From positions 18,956 through 24,566 of the forward strand of contig DOIX01000143.1 of NCBI GenBank assembly GCA_003511885.1: a stretch of DNA of 5,611 bases, written 5' to 3'. Of this stretch, positions 1-5,611 are shown one piece after another. The notes beneath the pieces are model-generated. The model made no database searches. It was not told the DNA's origin and was given only the letters and a program-made list of their open reading frames with translations. Position 1 is the stretch's first letter, and each line of letters begins with the position of its first letter. The translations under genes and the position numbers were made by a program. The DNA comes from Cyanobacteria bacterium UBA11153. GTDB taxonomy: Bacteria > Cyanobacteriota > Cyanobacteriia > Cyanobacteriales > Coleofasciculaceae.

Positions 1-29
1 GCGATGCCGAAGGCTCGCGAAGCGATCGC
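1..29. repeat. Palindromic HIP1-containing dispersed repeat (may be cut by the window edge)
   Basis: The first 29 bases begin GCGATGCC and end in the HIP1 octamer GCGATCGC (22-29), so the two ends are near inverted copies of each other, with a GC-rich middle containing CGAAGGCTCGCGAA. Short GCGAT...ATCGC elements of this type are scattered through intergenic DNA of many filamentous cyanobacteria. The element may extend beyond the left edge. No function is claimed. Confidence 0.5.
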
Positions 30-159
30 ACCAACTAGCTTTCCCTAATCCCGATTCATTTCTGATTTCAGTGCTAGAAAGCTTATAGGCTCGATTTGAT
101 GTCGCTGTCTCAATTACTTTGGGGTATTTTACCCTATTTTTAGGGCGGCACGGATTCCC

Positions 160-188
160 ACTATATAAATCTAACACAAAAAAGTCAA
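160..188 (-). promoter_or_regulatory. Sigma70-type promoter reading leftward out of the inverted-repeat element
   Basis: On the - strand TTGACT (188-183) is followed after 17 bp by TATAGT (165-160); each box is one base from consensus. It mirrors the rightward promoter, so transcription from the element would be divergent. The start would be near 153, immediately before the left-arm copy of GTGCCGCCC. No reading frame of useful length lies downstream between 1 and 130, so any target gene is outside the window. Confidence 0.4.
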
Positions 189-227
189 TGAGTCAAGGGC
201 AGAGAGGGAAAATGGGAAATTTACCCC

Positions 228-256
228 TTGACAGTTGACAGAAAGCAAGTTATATT
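228..256 (+). promoter_or_regulatory. Sigma70-type promoter reading toward the HTH-TIR-AAA gene
   Basis: A perfect -35 box TTGACA (228-233) is followed after exactly 17 bp by TATATT (251-256), one base from the consensus -10. The -35 heptamer is tandemly duplicated (TTGACAG at 228-234 and 235-241), but only the first copy has ideal spacing. Transcription would start near 263 and give a leader of about 225 nt before the ATG at 489. The leader would include the CCCTA/TAGGG palindrome of the right arm. Confidence 0.6.
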
Positions 257-371
257 AAAAGAGTAGAAATCTGTGCCGCCCTAAAAATAGGGGTTTAAAA
301 GTATTTTTAAATGGAGGGAGCCGCAAAAAACTCTCCTATATAAGGATTGGTGTATAAATCTGAAACCTCGA

Positions 372-392
372 TGGCAAATAGCTCTTTTGCCA
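372..392. promoter_or_regulatory. Inverted repeat in the leader of the HTH-TIR-AAA gene
   Basis: TGGCAAA (372-378) and TTTGCCA (386-392) form a perfect 7-bp inverted repeat with a 7-base spacer, about 100 bases before the start codon. It could be a leader hairpin or an operator. There is no T run after it, so it is not an obvious terminator. The rest of 294-488 shows AT-rich boxes (TATATAA near 337, TATAAA near 353) without a matching -35, and no other gene. Confidence 0.3.
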
Positions 393-488
393 GATGGAGC
401 GCAGCTTATTTTTCCCCACCTGCACTAGAGACTAGGGGAAGAAACAGCCTGGGGGGTAAAATTGCAATATTGAAATTATATTTGAGTA

Positions 489-2294
489 ATGCCGCGATCG
501 CTATTTATTCGTACTCAAGCTATTACCCTTGTCAAATCGTGCCTTTTGAGAAATGGCTTCCCCAGTCAGAAACTCCTGGCGGAAGAGTTAGGCATCGCCC
601 AATCCACTGTCAGCAATTTCCTCAATGGCAAGCCTGTGGATTATGTGAATTTTGTGGAGATTTGTCGGGTATTGGGGCAGGAGTGGCGCGATATTGCTGA
701 TTTTCAGGATAATTTTCATCCCCAGGAAGTACAATCAAAGATTGGTTTCCATATTCTCATCAGCGAATCTTCCCTCCAACTCCAGCTCATTCAAAAATTA
801 CAAGCAGCTTTAATTGCTGCTCATCATCACGTTTCTCTTTCAGAGAAAAATACTCCCCTCAACTCTTCCCTCCAGAAATCTGATTACTGGTTACTCCTCC
901 TCTCCCCAGAATTGGCGATGGGCGAAATTTTATTGGAAGATGTGCGTCATGCTAAAGAATTACACCAAATTACGCCCCAAAAACCAGCCATTTTACCCAT
1001 CTGTCTTGACTTAGATACTCCTTTATCTTTTGATTTAATTGAACTTTTACAAGGAATTCAGGTATGGCAATGGCATTCCACCGAAAATTCCTCAATTCTC
1101 ATCTCAGAAATCCTCCAAATTTTCACAGAATCCCGTACATCTCTCCCCGCCAATCATCAATTTGCGGTAGATTGGAATGTAATGAGGGGGATGGGAGGAT
1201 GGAGGGATGTGGGAATGGAGAAAAAATTAACAATTCCGATTTCAGAAACTCCTCTACCAGTCGCCGCACCAGAATTACCAGAAGGGCAAGTTGAATTAAT
1301 ATCTCATTTTTATATCAATCGTCCCCCCATCGAATCTTTATGTTACGAAACCATCAGCCAACCAGGTGCATTAATCCGCATCAAAGCACCCAGACAAATG
1401 GGCAAAACTTCCCTGATGGCAAGAATTCTCCATCACGCCGAAAAGGAAGGTTCCCAGACAATGGCATTAAGTTTACAACTAGCAAATCAGCGCGTATTTG
1501 CTAATTCCGATACCTTTTTACAATGGTTTTGTGCCAGTATTAGTATGGAATTAGGGCTACTAAATACCGAACAATTAACCAAATACGCCCAATTAGCCGA
1601 AATCATTGGTAGCAATCAAAGTTGTAAGGCTTATTTTGAACAATATTTATTACCAGAAATTCCCACATCCCTCACATTAGGATTAGATGAAGTAGATAGA
1701 GTATTTGAATCGCCAGAAATCGCCGATGACTTTTTTGGATTATTGCGTTCCCTCCACGAAGAAGCCAAACGCCGAGATATTTGGAAGAAACTGCGGTTAG
1801 TCGTAGTTCATTCTACAGAAGTTTATATTCCTTTAGATGTAAATAAATCTCCGTTTAATGTTGGATTGCCGATAGAATTACCAGAATTTAATGCCCAACA
1901 GTTAGAAGAATTAGCACAGCGCCATAGATTAAAGTGGAAAAGGAATGAAGTAGAAAAATTAATGGCATTAGTAGGAGGACATCCCTATTTAATCAGATTA
2001 GCCATGTACAGAATCGCTCGTCAAACTGTAACACTAGAAGAGTTACTAGCAGAAGGAGCTACCGAAGCAGGAATTTACAGGGATCATTTGCGCAGACATT
2101 TGTGGAATCTGGAAAAATATCCAGAATTAATCCTAGCGATGAGAGAAGTGGTGAGAGATGATATACCAGTGAGATTACCATCAATCCAAGGGTTTAAATT
2201 AAATAGTATGGGCTTAGTGAAATTAGAAGGAAATCACTGTACGCCCAGATGTAAATTGTATCAGGAATATTTTGGCGATAGCCTTTTGTCATAG
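489..2294 (+). CDS. HTH - TIR-like - AAA_35-type ATPase, putative signalling/conflict protein
   Basis: Product of 601 residues. Residues 1-72 match an N-terminal helix-turn-helix module frequent in cyanobacterial multidomain proteins (opening MPRSL, then LAEELGIAQSTVSNFLNGKP at 30-49). Residues 85-215 resemble a degenerate TIR fold: FHILISESS strand, SDYWLLLLSPE (131-141), the acidic ELAMGEILLEDV helix (Glu146 and Glu150 could correspond to the TIR NADase glutamate), ILPICLDL, and IQVWQW near 190-195. Residues 231-247 are a Gly/Met-rich linker. An AAA_35-type (PF14516-like) ATPase follows, with Walker A APRQMGKTS (300-308; Ala at the usual first Gly), Walker B LTLGLDEVDRVF (395-406) and HSTEVYIP (441-448). 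Residues 470-600 look like the lid and winged helix. The start is fixed by an in-frame TGA two codons upstream (483-485); there is no clear Shine-Dalgarno. No TPR, WD40 or LRR sensor is present. By architecture it is a STAND-like regulator, possibly antiphage; that role is inferred, while HTH and ATPase are well supported. Confidence 0.85.
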   Translation: MPRSLFIRTQAITLVKSCLLRNGFPSQKLLAEELGIAQSTVSNFLNGKPVDYVNFVEICRVLGQEWRDIADFQDNFHPQEVQSKIGFHILISESSLQLQLIQKLQAALIAAHHHVSLSEKNTPLNSSLQKSDYWLLLLSPELAMGEILLEDVRHAKELHQITPQKPAILPICLDLDTPLSFDLIELLQGIQVWQWHSTENSSILISEILQIFTESRTSLPANHQFAVDWNVMRGMGGWRDVGMEKKLTIPISETPLPVAAPELPEGQVELISHFYINRPPIESLCYETISQPGALIRIKAPRQMGKTSLMARILHHAEKEGSQTMALSLQLANQRVFANSDTFLQWFCASISMELGLLNTEQLTKYAQLAEIIGSNQSCKAYFEQYLLPEIPTSLTLGLDEVDRVFESPEIADDFFGLLRSLHEEAKRRDIWKKLRLVVVHSTEVYIPLDVNKSPFNVGLPIELPEFNAQQLEELAQRHRLKWKRNEVEKLMALVGGHPYLIRLAMYRIARQTVTLEELLAEGATEAGIYRDHLRRHLWNLEKYPELILAMREVVRDDIPVRLPSIQGFKLNSMGLVKLEGNHCTPRCKLYQEYFGDSLLS

Positions 2295-2296
2295 AC

Positions 2297-2315
2297 TTGA
2301 TGAATACCCCATCAA
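2297..2315 (+). terminator. Weak hairpin just after the HTH-TIR-AAA gene
   Basis: TTGATG (2297-2302) and CATCAA (2310-2315) form a 6-bp stem with a 7-base loop three bases after the stop codon. It is AU-rich and is followed by A residues, not T, so intrinsic termination on the + strand is doubtful. It is the only stem-loop adjacent to the 3' end apart from the repeat hairpins that follow. Confidence 0.2.
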
Positions 2316-2335
2316 AAAATTGAGTAAAATTATTC

Positions 2336-2358
2336 GGTGCGTTACATGATAACGCACC
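2336..2358. repeat. Hairpin repeat, copy 1 (GGTGCGTTA/TAACGCACC)
   Basis: Perfect 9-bp stem GGTGCGTTA (2336-2344) and TAACGCACC (2350-2358) with the 5-base loop CATGA, followed by CTACCCC. I recall this GGTGCGTTA...TAACGCACCCTAC palindrome as a widespread dispersed repeat of cyanobacterial intergenic DNA. A second copy lies 69 bases downstream. Confidence 0.65.
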
Positions 2359-2404
2359 CTACCCCTAAATCAAGTTTAACTCGGCGATCGCAAAAAAACG
2401 ATCC

Positions 2405-2427
2405 GGTGCGTTATGGAATAACGTACC
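2405..2427. repeat. Hairpin repeat, copy 2 (GGTGCGTTA/TAACGTACC)
   Basis: GGTGCGTTA (2405-2413) pairs with TAACGTACC (2419-2427) around the loop TGGAA, and CTACCCC follows as in copy 1. One G-C pair of copy 1 becomes G-U in RNA, so the stem survives a substitution, and the loop differs. A HIP1 octamer (2384-2391) lies between the copies. Either tandem duplication or two separate insertions would fit. Confidence 0.6.
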
Positions 2428-2433
2428 CTACCC

Positions 2434-2730
2434 CAACCTCATCCCCCATCCGCTGTCATATCTCCCCCCTACCATTGTTACATTTCTTACCAACTCGCCC
2501 ACCACCACTTCCTCAAGTATTAAGGGATATTACGCAAATTTGTTAAGCTCTATTTCAACTTCCCCCAAAACCCCACTTCTCCATGGCAAGAACCAAAAGT
2601 CCGTGATACCATTCACTACCAATGACCGAAGTTAAGAAGCCCTCCCTACTTTATTTAAGCGGTTGGGTGAAAACGAGCGAGGGAATTTATTCCCCTATAT
2701 TGTGTAACTGGAAAAAGATTGGGAGAAAAC
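2434..2730 (+). promoter_or_regulatory. Non-coding upstream region of chlP
   Basis: No gene is visible in this 300-base stretch. It opens with C-rich, G-poor sequence (about 2430-2515) and then becomes mixed. The best -10-like box is TATATT (2696-2701), about 30 bases before the chlP ATG, but no acceptable -35 lies 16-18 bases before it. An inverted repeat, GGGAA-TTTA-TTCCC (2681-2694), ends two bases before this box and is in the right place for an operator. Promoter assignment is tentative. Confidence 0.3.
2721..2725 (+). promoter_or_regulatory. Ribosome binding site that fixes the chlP start
   Basis: GGGAG ends five bases before the ATG at 2731, a good Shine-Dalgarno match and spacing. 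The in-frame TTG at 2719-2721 overlaps this site and has no such element before it, so the ATG at 2731 is preferred. Confidence 0.75.
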
Positions 2731-3954
2731 ATGCCATCACTAAGGGTTGCCGTGGTAGGATCGGGTCCAGCAGGCTCATCTGCTGCTGAGACACTAGCAA
2801 AAGCAGGAATCGAAACCTACCTGTTTGAACGGAAACTCGACAATGCCAAACCTTGTGGTGGAGCCATTCCACTCTGTATGGTAAGCGAGTTTGACCTGCC
2901 ACCAGAAATTATTGATAGACGGGTGAGAAAAATGAAGATGATTTCACCGTCTAATGTAGAAGTCGATATCAATCTCACCAATCAAGACGAATATATTGGG
3001 ATGTGCCGCCGCGAAGTCTTAGATGGCTTCATGCGCGATCGCGCCGCTAAGTTAGGTGCTAAGTTAATTAACGGCACCGTCCATACCCTAGATATTCCCA
3101 CCAATAGTACCGACGCTTATACCATCCATTACGCGGATCATTCTGACGGTAGCGTCAGCGGCGTACAAAAAACCCTCAAAGTAGACTTAGTTATCGGTGC
3201 AGATGGGGCAAATTCCCGGATAGCGAAGGCGATTGACGCTGGGGATTATAATTATGCGATCGCATTCCAAGAAAGAATCCGCCTTCCCCAGGATAAAATG
3301 GCCTTCTATGAAGACTTGGCGGAAATGTATGTGGGGACAGATGTTTCCCCCGATTTCTACGCTTGGGTATTCCCCAAATACGACCACGTAGCCGTGGGTA
3401 CGGGTACGATGAAGGTAAACCAAGCCTTAATTAAAAAGCTCCAAGCCGGAATTCGCGCTCGTGCTGCTAAAAAATTAGAAGGTGGGGAAATTATTAAAGT
3501 AGAAGCCCATCCTATCCCCGAACATCCTAGACCAAGACGGGTTGTTGGTCGAGTGGCTTTGGTAGGAGATGCTGCTGGTACAGTTACCAAATCTTCCGGT
3601 GAAGGGATTTACTTTGCCGCTAAATCAGCCCGGATGTGTGCCGAAACTATTGTGGAAACTTCTAATGGTGGTACGCGGATTCCTACAGAAGACGATCTTA
3701 AGCTTTATCTGAAGCGTTGGGATAAGAAATATGGCATGACTTACAAAGTCTTGGATATTCTCCAAACTGTCTTCTATCGCACCGACGCTACCCGCGAAGC
3801 TTTTGTGGAAATGTGTGCCGATAAGGATGTCCAGAAGATGACTTTTGATAGTTATCTTTATAAGACAGTAGTACCTGCCAATCCCCTAGTTCAGCTTAAG
3901 ATTACTGCTAAGACTATCGGTAGTTTGCTGCGAGGAAATGCCCTAGCGCCTTAG
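2731..3954 (+). CDS. chlP: Geranylgeranyl reductase (geranylgeranyl diphosphate/chlorophyll reductase)
   Basis: ChlP uses NADPH to reduce three double bonds of the geranylgeranyl chain, free as the diphosphate or already on chlorophyllide, giving the phytyl tail of chlorophyll a, tocopherol and phylloquinone. The 407-residue product is a flavoprotein of the p-hydroxybenzoate-hydroxylase-like family. It has the N-terminal dinucleotide motif VVGSGPAGSSAAE (8-20) with Glu33 at the end of the second strand, the PCGGAIP motif (41-47), the GADGANSR motif (156-163), and the flavin-binding VGDAAGTVTKSSGEGI stretch (278-293). The C-terminus is GSLLRGNALAP. From memory it aligns with Synechocystis ChlP over its whole length, and the length agrees with the ATG at 2731. 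An in-frame TTG at 2719 would add four residues but overlaps the Shine-Dalgarno. The gene carries two HIP1 sites and appears monocistronic: 436 bases follow the previous gene, and a hairpin terminator precedes a convergent gene. Confidence 0.97.
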   Translation: MPSLRVAVVGSGPAGSSAAETLAKAGIETYLFERKLDNAKPCGGAIPLCMVSEFDLPPEIIDRRVRKMKMISPSNVEVDINLTNQDEYIGMCRREVLDGFMRDRAAKLGAKLINGTVHTLDIPTNSTDAYTIHYADHSDGSVSGVQKTLKVDLVIGADGANSRIAKAIDAGDYNYAIAFQERIRLPQDKMAFYEDLAEMYVGTDVSPDFYAWVFPKYDHVAVGTGTMKVNQALIKKLQAGIRARAAKKLEGGEIIKVEAHPIPEHPRPRRVVGRVALVGDAAGTVTKSSGEGIYFAAKSARMCAETIVETSNGGTRIPTEDDLKLYLKRWDKKYGMTYKVLDILQTVFYRTDATREAFVEMCADKDVQKMTFDSYLYKTVVPANPLVQLKITAKTIGSLLRGNALAP

Positions 3955-3958
3955 AGGG

Positions 3959-4005
3959 AAACCCCTCCCCTCAGTTTCTATGACAGGAGCTGGGGGAGAG
4001 GTTTT
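3959..4005 (+). terminator. Rho-independent terminator of chlP, between convergent genes
   Basis: AAACCCCTCCCCTCAG (3959-3974) pairs with CTGGGGGAGAGGTTT (3990-4004) with one mismatch and one bulge, around a 15-base loop, and ends in TTTT (4002-4005). It starts five bases after the chlP stop. On the opposite strand it begins six bases beyond the TPR gene stop but ends in only three T, so it may also stop the convergent transcript, less efficiently. Confidence 0.7.
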
Positions 4006-4010
4006 ATAAT

Positions 4011-5369
4011 TTAGGGAGTTTCGTTTACCTGTGACGGCAATTTGTTTATCTCCCCAAGGTTGGGTTTAAATCTTGGATTTTGAATTATTTTTGATGTATC
4101 AATATACTGGGCTATGTCTCTTTCCCCTACCTCAATAAACCATTTATACTCAGCAAATATTTCTGGTTTAGCAAATTTTTGACAGTAAACCCACTCTTTT
4201 TTAGCCAGTTCCTTATTTCCCTCAGATTCCCATGTTTCAGCTAAAAAGCAGTTTGCCATACCTGCTCCGGGTAATTTGTCTTCTGGATTTGGGAATCTCT
4301 TATCAATTTCAATTGCTTTGTTCAATTCTTGTTCAGCTTCTGGGTATTTTTTTTGTTGCAACAGTGCCCAACCCAGGTTTCTGTAAAGTTTGTATTGCAG
4401 ATTGGGCTGATGATTAGAGACATACTGCAAACCAAGACGGAGGAGGGATTCTGCTGTCACAAAATCCCCTTTAATAATATAGATCCGACTTATGTTGTTA
4501 AGGGATTGAAAATCTTTGCTTTCCAAACCATGCTTATACTGTGTTATGGCTTGATCCATCTCGTCAATCGATTCGTAAAGTAGCCCCAAATCAGTTCGGA
4601 TATTTGCATTATCTGGGTTAAGGTTTATTGCTTTTAAGTATTCGTATTCTGCACTCTTCACATTTCCTTGACGGTAAAATTTTTTCCCTATTTCATAATA
4701 CTTCTGACTCCAATAATGTGGTAATGATGAGTGGAGTCCATAGGCACCAAGTAACAGCAAAGTAGAGAAACAAAAAGTTACCTCGCTGTAGAAATAGGGA
4801 GGAATATTCAGTCTGTGCAGAGTTGCTTTGACCTTTTTCTTACCATCACTTGTCAGTGCGCCATTGCCAATTATGGCTATTCCCGCACCTTGAGCAATAG
4901 TGCTGAATACTTCTAATACACCTAACCCACCCACTGAAAAACTTTGGAATGTGTGTATCATAAAGCTACTGGACAAAACCAAAGTGGCAGTAGTGAGGGT
5001 ATCCCATAGCCAATCAAAGCGATCCCTTTTATCGATTATTTTGGGAGGCAGGAAAAACCACCACCAGGATGACTCTGGTGGATGCAAACTTTCCCGCCAT
5101 TCAGCCAAAGCGCCATAAGTTGCGATCGCCTTTCCTTGACTTTTTAATTTACCATCTAACTCAATCAGCCTAGCAATACTATCCTGAGATACCTGAGTTT
5201 TTTCCGGTAGCGCTTCTTCAACCGCATCTCGTGCTAGGAGAAGTTTGAGGATTTGTGGCTTTGACTGATTGCTGATTGCTTCTTCGATCAAACTTAGGGC
5301 TTTAGCATACTCCTCTATTGCTTTGTCTAAATGCGAGAAGATTATTGCCTCAGAACTCATTTCATTCAT
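4011..5369 (-). CDS. Membrane-associated TPR-repeat protein of unknown function
   Basis: Product of 452 residues; function not recognised. Residues 8-95 are predicted helical and charged (for example DKAIEEYAKALSLIEEAI). A Trp-rich block follows: ESSWWWFFLPP (99-109), then DRFDWLWDTLT (116-126). Three hydrophobic segments lie near 124-142, 146-170 and 196-215; the first two could form a hairpin and the third ends before the repeats. The C-terminal half has tetratricopeptide-like units at about 222-255 (best: GNVKSAEYEYLKAINLNPDN), 256-288, 289-320, 325-360 (GWALLQQKKYPEAEQELNKA) and a weaker one at 367-400. TPRs usually scaffold protein contacts, so a membrane-anchored adaptor is plausible. 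An in-frame TAG five codons upstream confines the start to the ATG at 5369 or the ATG three codons later; the Shine-Dalgarno is weak (GAG). Convergent with chlP, with 56 bases between stops, it shares no operon here. I recall similar TPR proteins in other cyanobacteria, but this is uncertain. Confidence 0.85.
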   Translation of the reverse strand: MNEMSSEAIIFSHLDKAIEEYAKALSLIEEAISNQSKPQILKLLLARDAVEEALPEKTQVSQDSIARLIELDGKLKSQGKAIATYGALAEWRESLHPPESSWWWFFLPPKIIDKRDRFDWLWDTLTTATLVLSSSFMIHTFQSFSVGGLGVLEVFSTIAQGAGIAIIGNGALTSDGKKKVKATLHRLNIPPYFYSEVTFCFSTLLLLGAYGLHSSLPHYWSQKYYEIGKKFYRQGNVKSAEYEYLKAINLNPDNANIRTDLGLLYESIDEMDQAITQYKHGLESKDFQSLNNISRIYIIKGDFVTAESLLRLGLQYVSNHQPNLQYKLYRNLGWALLQQKKYPEAEQELNKAIEIDKRFPNPEDKLPGAGMANCFLAETWESEGNKELAKKEWVYCQKFAKPEIFAEYKWFIEVGERDIAQYIDTSKIIQNPRFKPNLGEINKLPSQVNETP

Positions 5370-5460
5370 AACTCGATTGTTCTACCATAATGATTTTTCT
5401 TCAATAGACTTATCCAACAAATAAATTATCGCCTAGAGTGTGTTTAGAGATCCAGGGAGA
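5370..5460 (-). promoter_or_regulatory. Upstream region of the TPR gene, no clear promoter
   Basis: These AT-rich 90 bases precede the leftward TPR gene. I found no -35/-10 pair with acceptable spacing. GATAAT on the - strand (5429-5424) is a possible -10 box but lacks a convincing -35. The dispersed repeat at 5461-5525 forms the upstream border. Confidence 0.25.
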
Positions 5461-5525
5461 GGGTGAAGCATTTGGACTGTATATCTAGGGTTTTCGACAT
5501 AAATTGTCGCCCAAATGCTTCACCC
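5461..5525. repeat. Nested palindromic repeat, GGGTGAAGCATTTGG arms
   Basis: GGGTGAAGCATTTGG (5461-5475) and CCAAATGCTTCACCC (5511-5525) are perfect 15-base inverted arms separated by 35 bases. Inside the right half lies a second stem, CGACA-TAAAT-TGTCG (5495-5509). The outer arms resemble a palindrome (GAAGCATTTGG...CCAAATGCTTC) that I recall as widely dispersed in cyanobacterial intergenic DNA. It has no coding capacity and would be a MITE-like or REP-like element. Confidence 0.65.
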
Positions 5526-5571
5526 CTACATAGATAAAAAATCTCGAAATTATATTTTGGAGATGTCTAAT

Positions 5572-5588
5572 TGCAATTAATTATTGCA
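5572..5588. promoter_or_regulatory. Small inverted repeat TGCAAT-N5-ATTGCA
   Basis: A perfect 6-bp inverted repeat with an AT-only spacer lies near the right edge, four bases before an ATG (5592) that stays open to the end of the window. It could be an operator of a rightward gene starting just outside, but short AT-rich palindromes are frequent by chance. Confidence 0.2.
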
Positions 5589-5611
5589 GATATGGTGGAC
5601 GGATTTGCTTA

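Larger units (their letters stand above)
131..293. repeat. Inverted-repeat (MITE-like) element with outward promoters
   Basis: The left arm (131-154) and right arm (270-293) are inverted copies. GTGCCGCCCTAAAAATAGGG reads on the + strand at 273-292 and on the - strand at 151-132. Weaker similarity continues inward for about 18 bases (roughly two thirds identical). Each arm also contains the short palindrome CCCTA-4 nt-TAGGG. The interior carries an outward-facing promoter on each side. There is no coding sequence, so it would be a non-autonomous element or a symmetric regulatory region. A GTATTTT direct repeat flanks it at 124-130 and 301-307, but such AT-rich matches can be chance and the exact ends are uncertain. 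Confidence 0.6.

Noticed and set aside
131..293. CRISPR-like or tandem repeat array
   Set aside because: There are only two copies and they are inverted, not direct, without regular spacers; there are no cas-like genes.
347..700. Reading frame of 117 codons from a TTG, overlapping the start of the HTH-TIR-AAA gene
   Set aside because: It runs out of frame through a well-recognised HTH-coding region, starts with TTG without a ribosome binding site, and its product resembles no family.
2477..2490. NtcA-like site GTT-N8-TAC upstream of chlP
   Set aside because: The first half-site deviates from GTA, and no -10 box lies at the usual distance of about 22 bases, so the match is weak enough to be chance.
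2337..2546. Reading frame of 69 codons between the two rightward genes
   Set aside because: It runs through the two hairpin repeats and the C-rich stretch; the product is Pro/Thr/Ser-rich low-complexity sequence without a ribosome binding site.
2687..3590. Antisense reading frames within chlP (2687-2902, 3187-3423, 3357-3590)
   Set aside because: They are shadows of the strongly conserved chlP frame with no independent support.
4232..5118. Rightward reading frames opposite the TPR gene
   Set aside because: They lie wholly antisense to a gene with recognisable TPR repeats and have no ribosome binding sites or family resemblance.
5592..5611. Possible start of a rightward gene (ATG, open to the window end)
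   Set aside because: Only six codons are visible and there is no Shine-Dalgarno at suitable distance; not enough to call a gene.

Overview
The window looks like chromosomal DNA from a cyanobacterium. Six copies of the HIP1 octamer GCGATCGC (near 22, 494, 2384, 3035, 3256 and 5122) occur in 5.6 kb, far above chance. One gene is a textbook chlP (geranylgeranyl reductase of chlorophyll, tocopherol and phylloquinone synthesis). The intergenic spaces hold short dispersed palindromes of the kind common in filamentous cyanobacteria. I cannot name the species.

Layout. Bases 1-488 have no gene. They hold the end of a palindromic HIP1-type repeat (1-29) and a compact inverted-repeat element (about 131-293) whose arms match almost perfectly over about 20 bases. 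Between the arms are two outward-facing sigma70-type promoters; the rightward one (TTGACA, 17 bp, TATATT) points at the first gene. Bases 489-2294 (+) encode a 601-residue protein with a cyanobacterial N-terminal helix-turn-helix, a degenerate TIR-like domain, a Gly/Met-rich linker and a C-terminal AAA_35-type ATPase with winged helix. It looks like a STAND-like signalling or conflict protein. Bases 2295-2730 are intergenic, with two related hairpin repeats, a C-rich stretch and the presumed chlP promoter region.

Bases 2731-3954 (+) encode ChlP. The start should be the ATG at 2731, preceded by a good ribosome binding site, not the TTG 12 bases upstream. A GC-rich hairpin with a T run (3959-4005) ends chlP and lies between chlP and the convergent gene. 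Bases 4011-5369 (-) encode a 452-residue protein of unknown function, with a helical N-terminal part, about three hydrophobic segments and four to five C-terminal TPR units. Bases 5370-5611 hold its upstream region and a nested palindromic repeat with perfect 15-base arms (5461-5525).

The three genes do not form an operon: the two rightward genes are 436 bases apart and the third is convergent. ChlP is housekeeping. The accessory interest lies in the HTH-TIR-AAA gene with its inverted-repeat promoter element, and in the uncharacterised TPR membrane protein.
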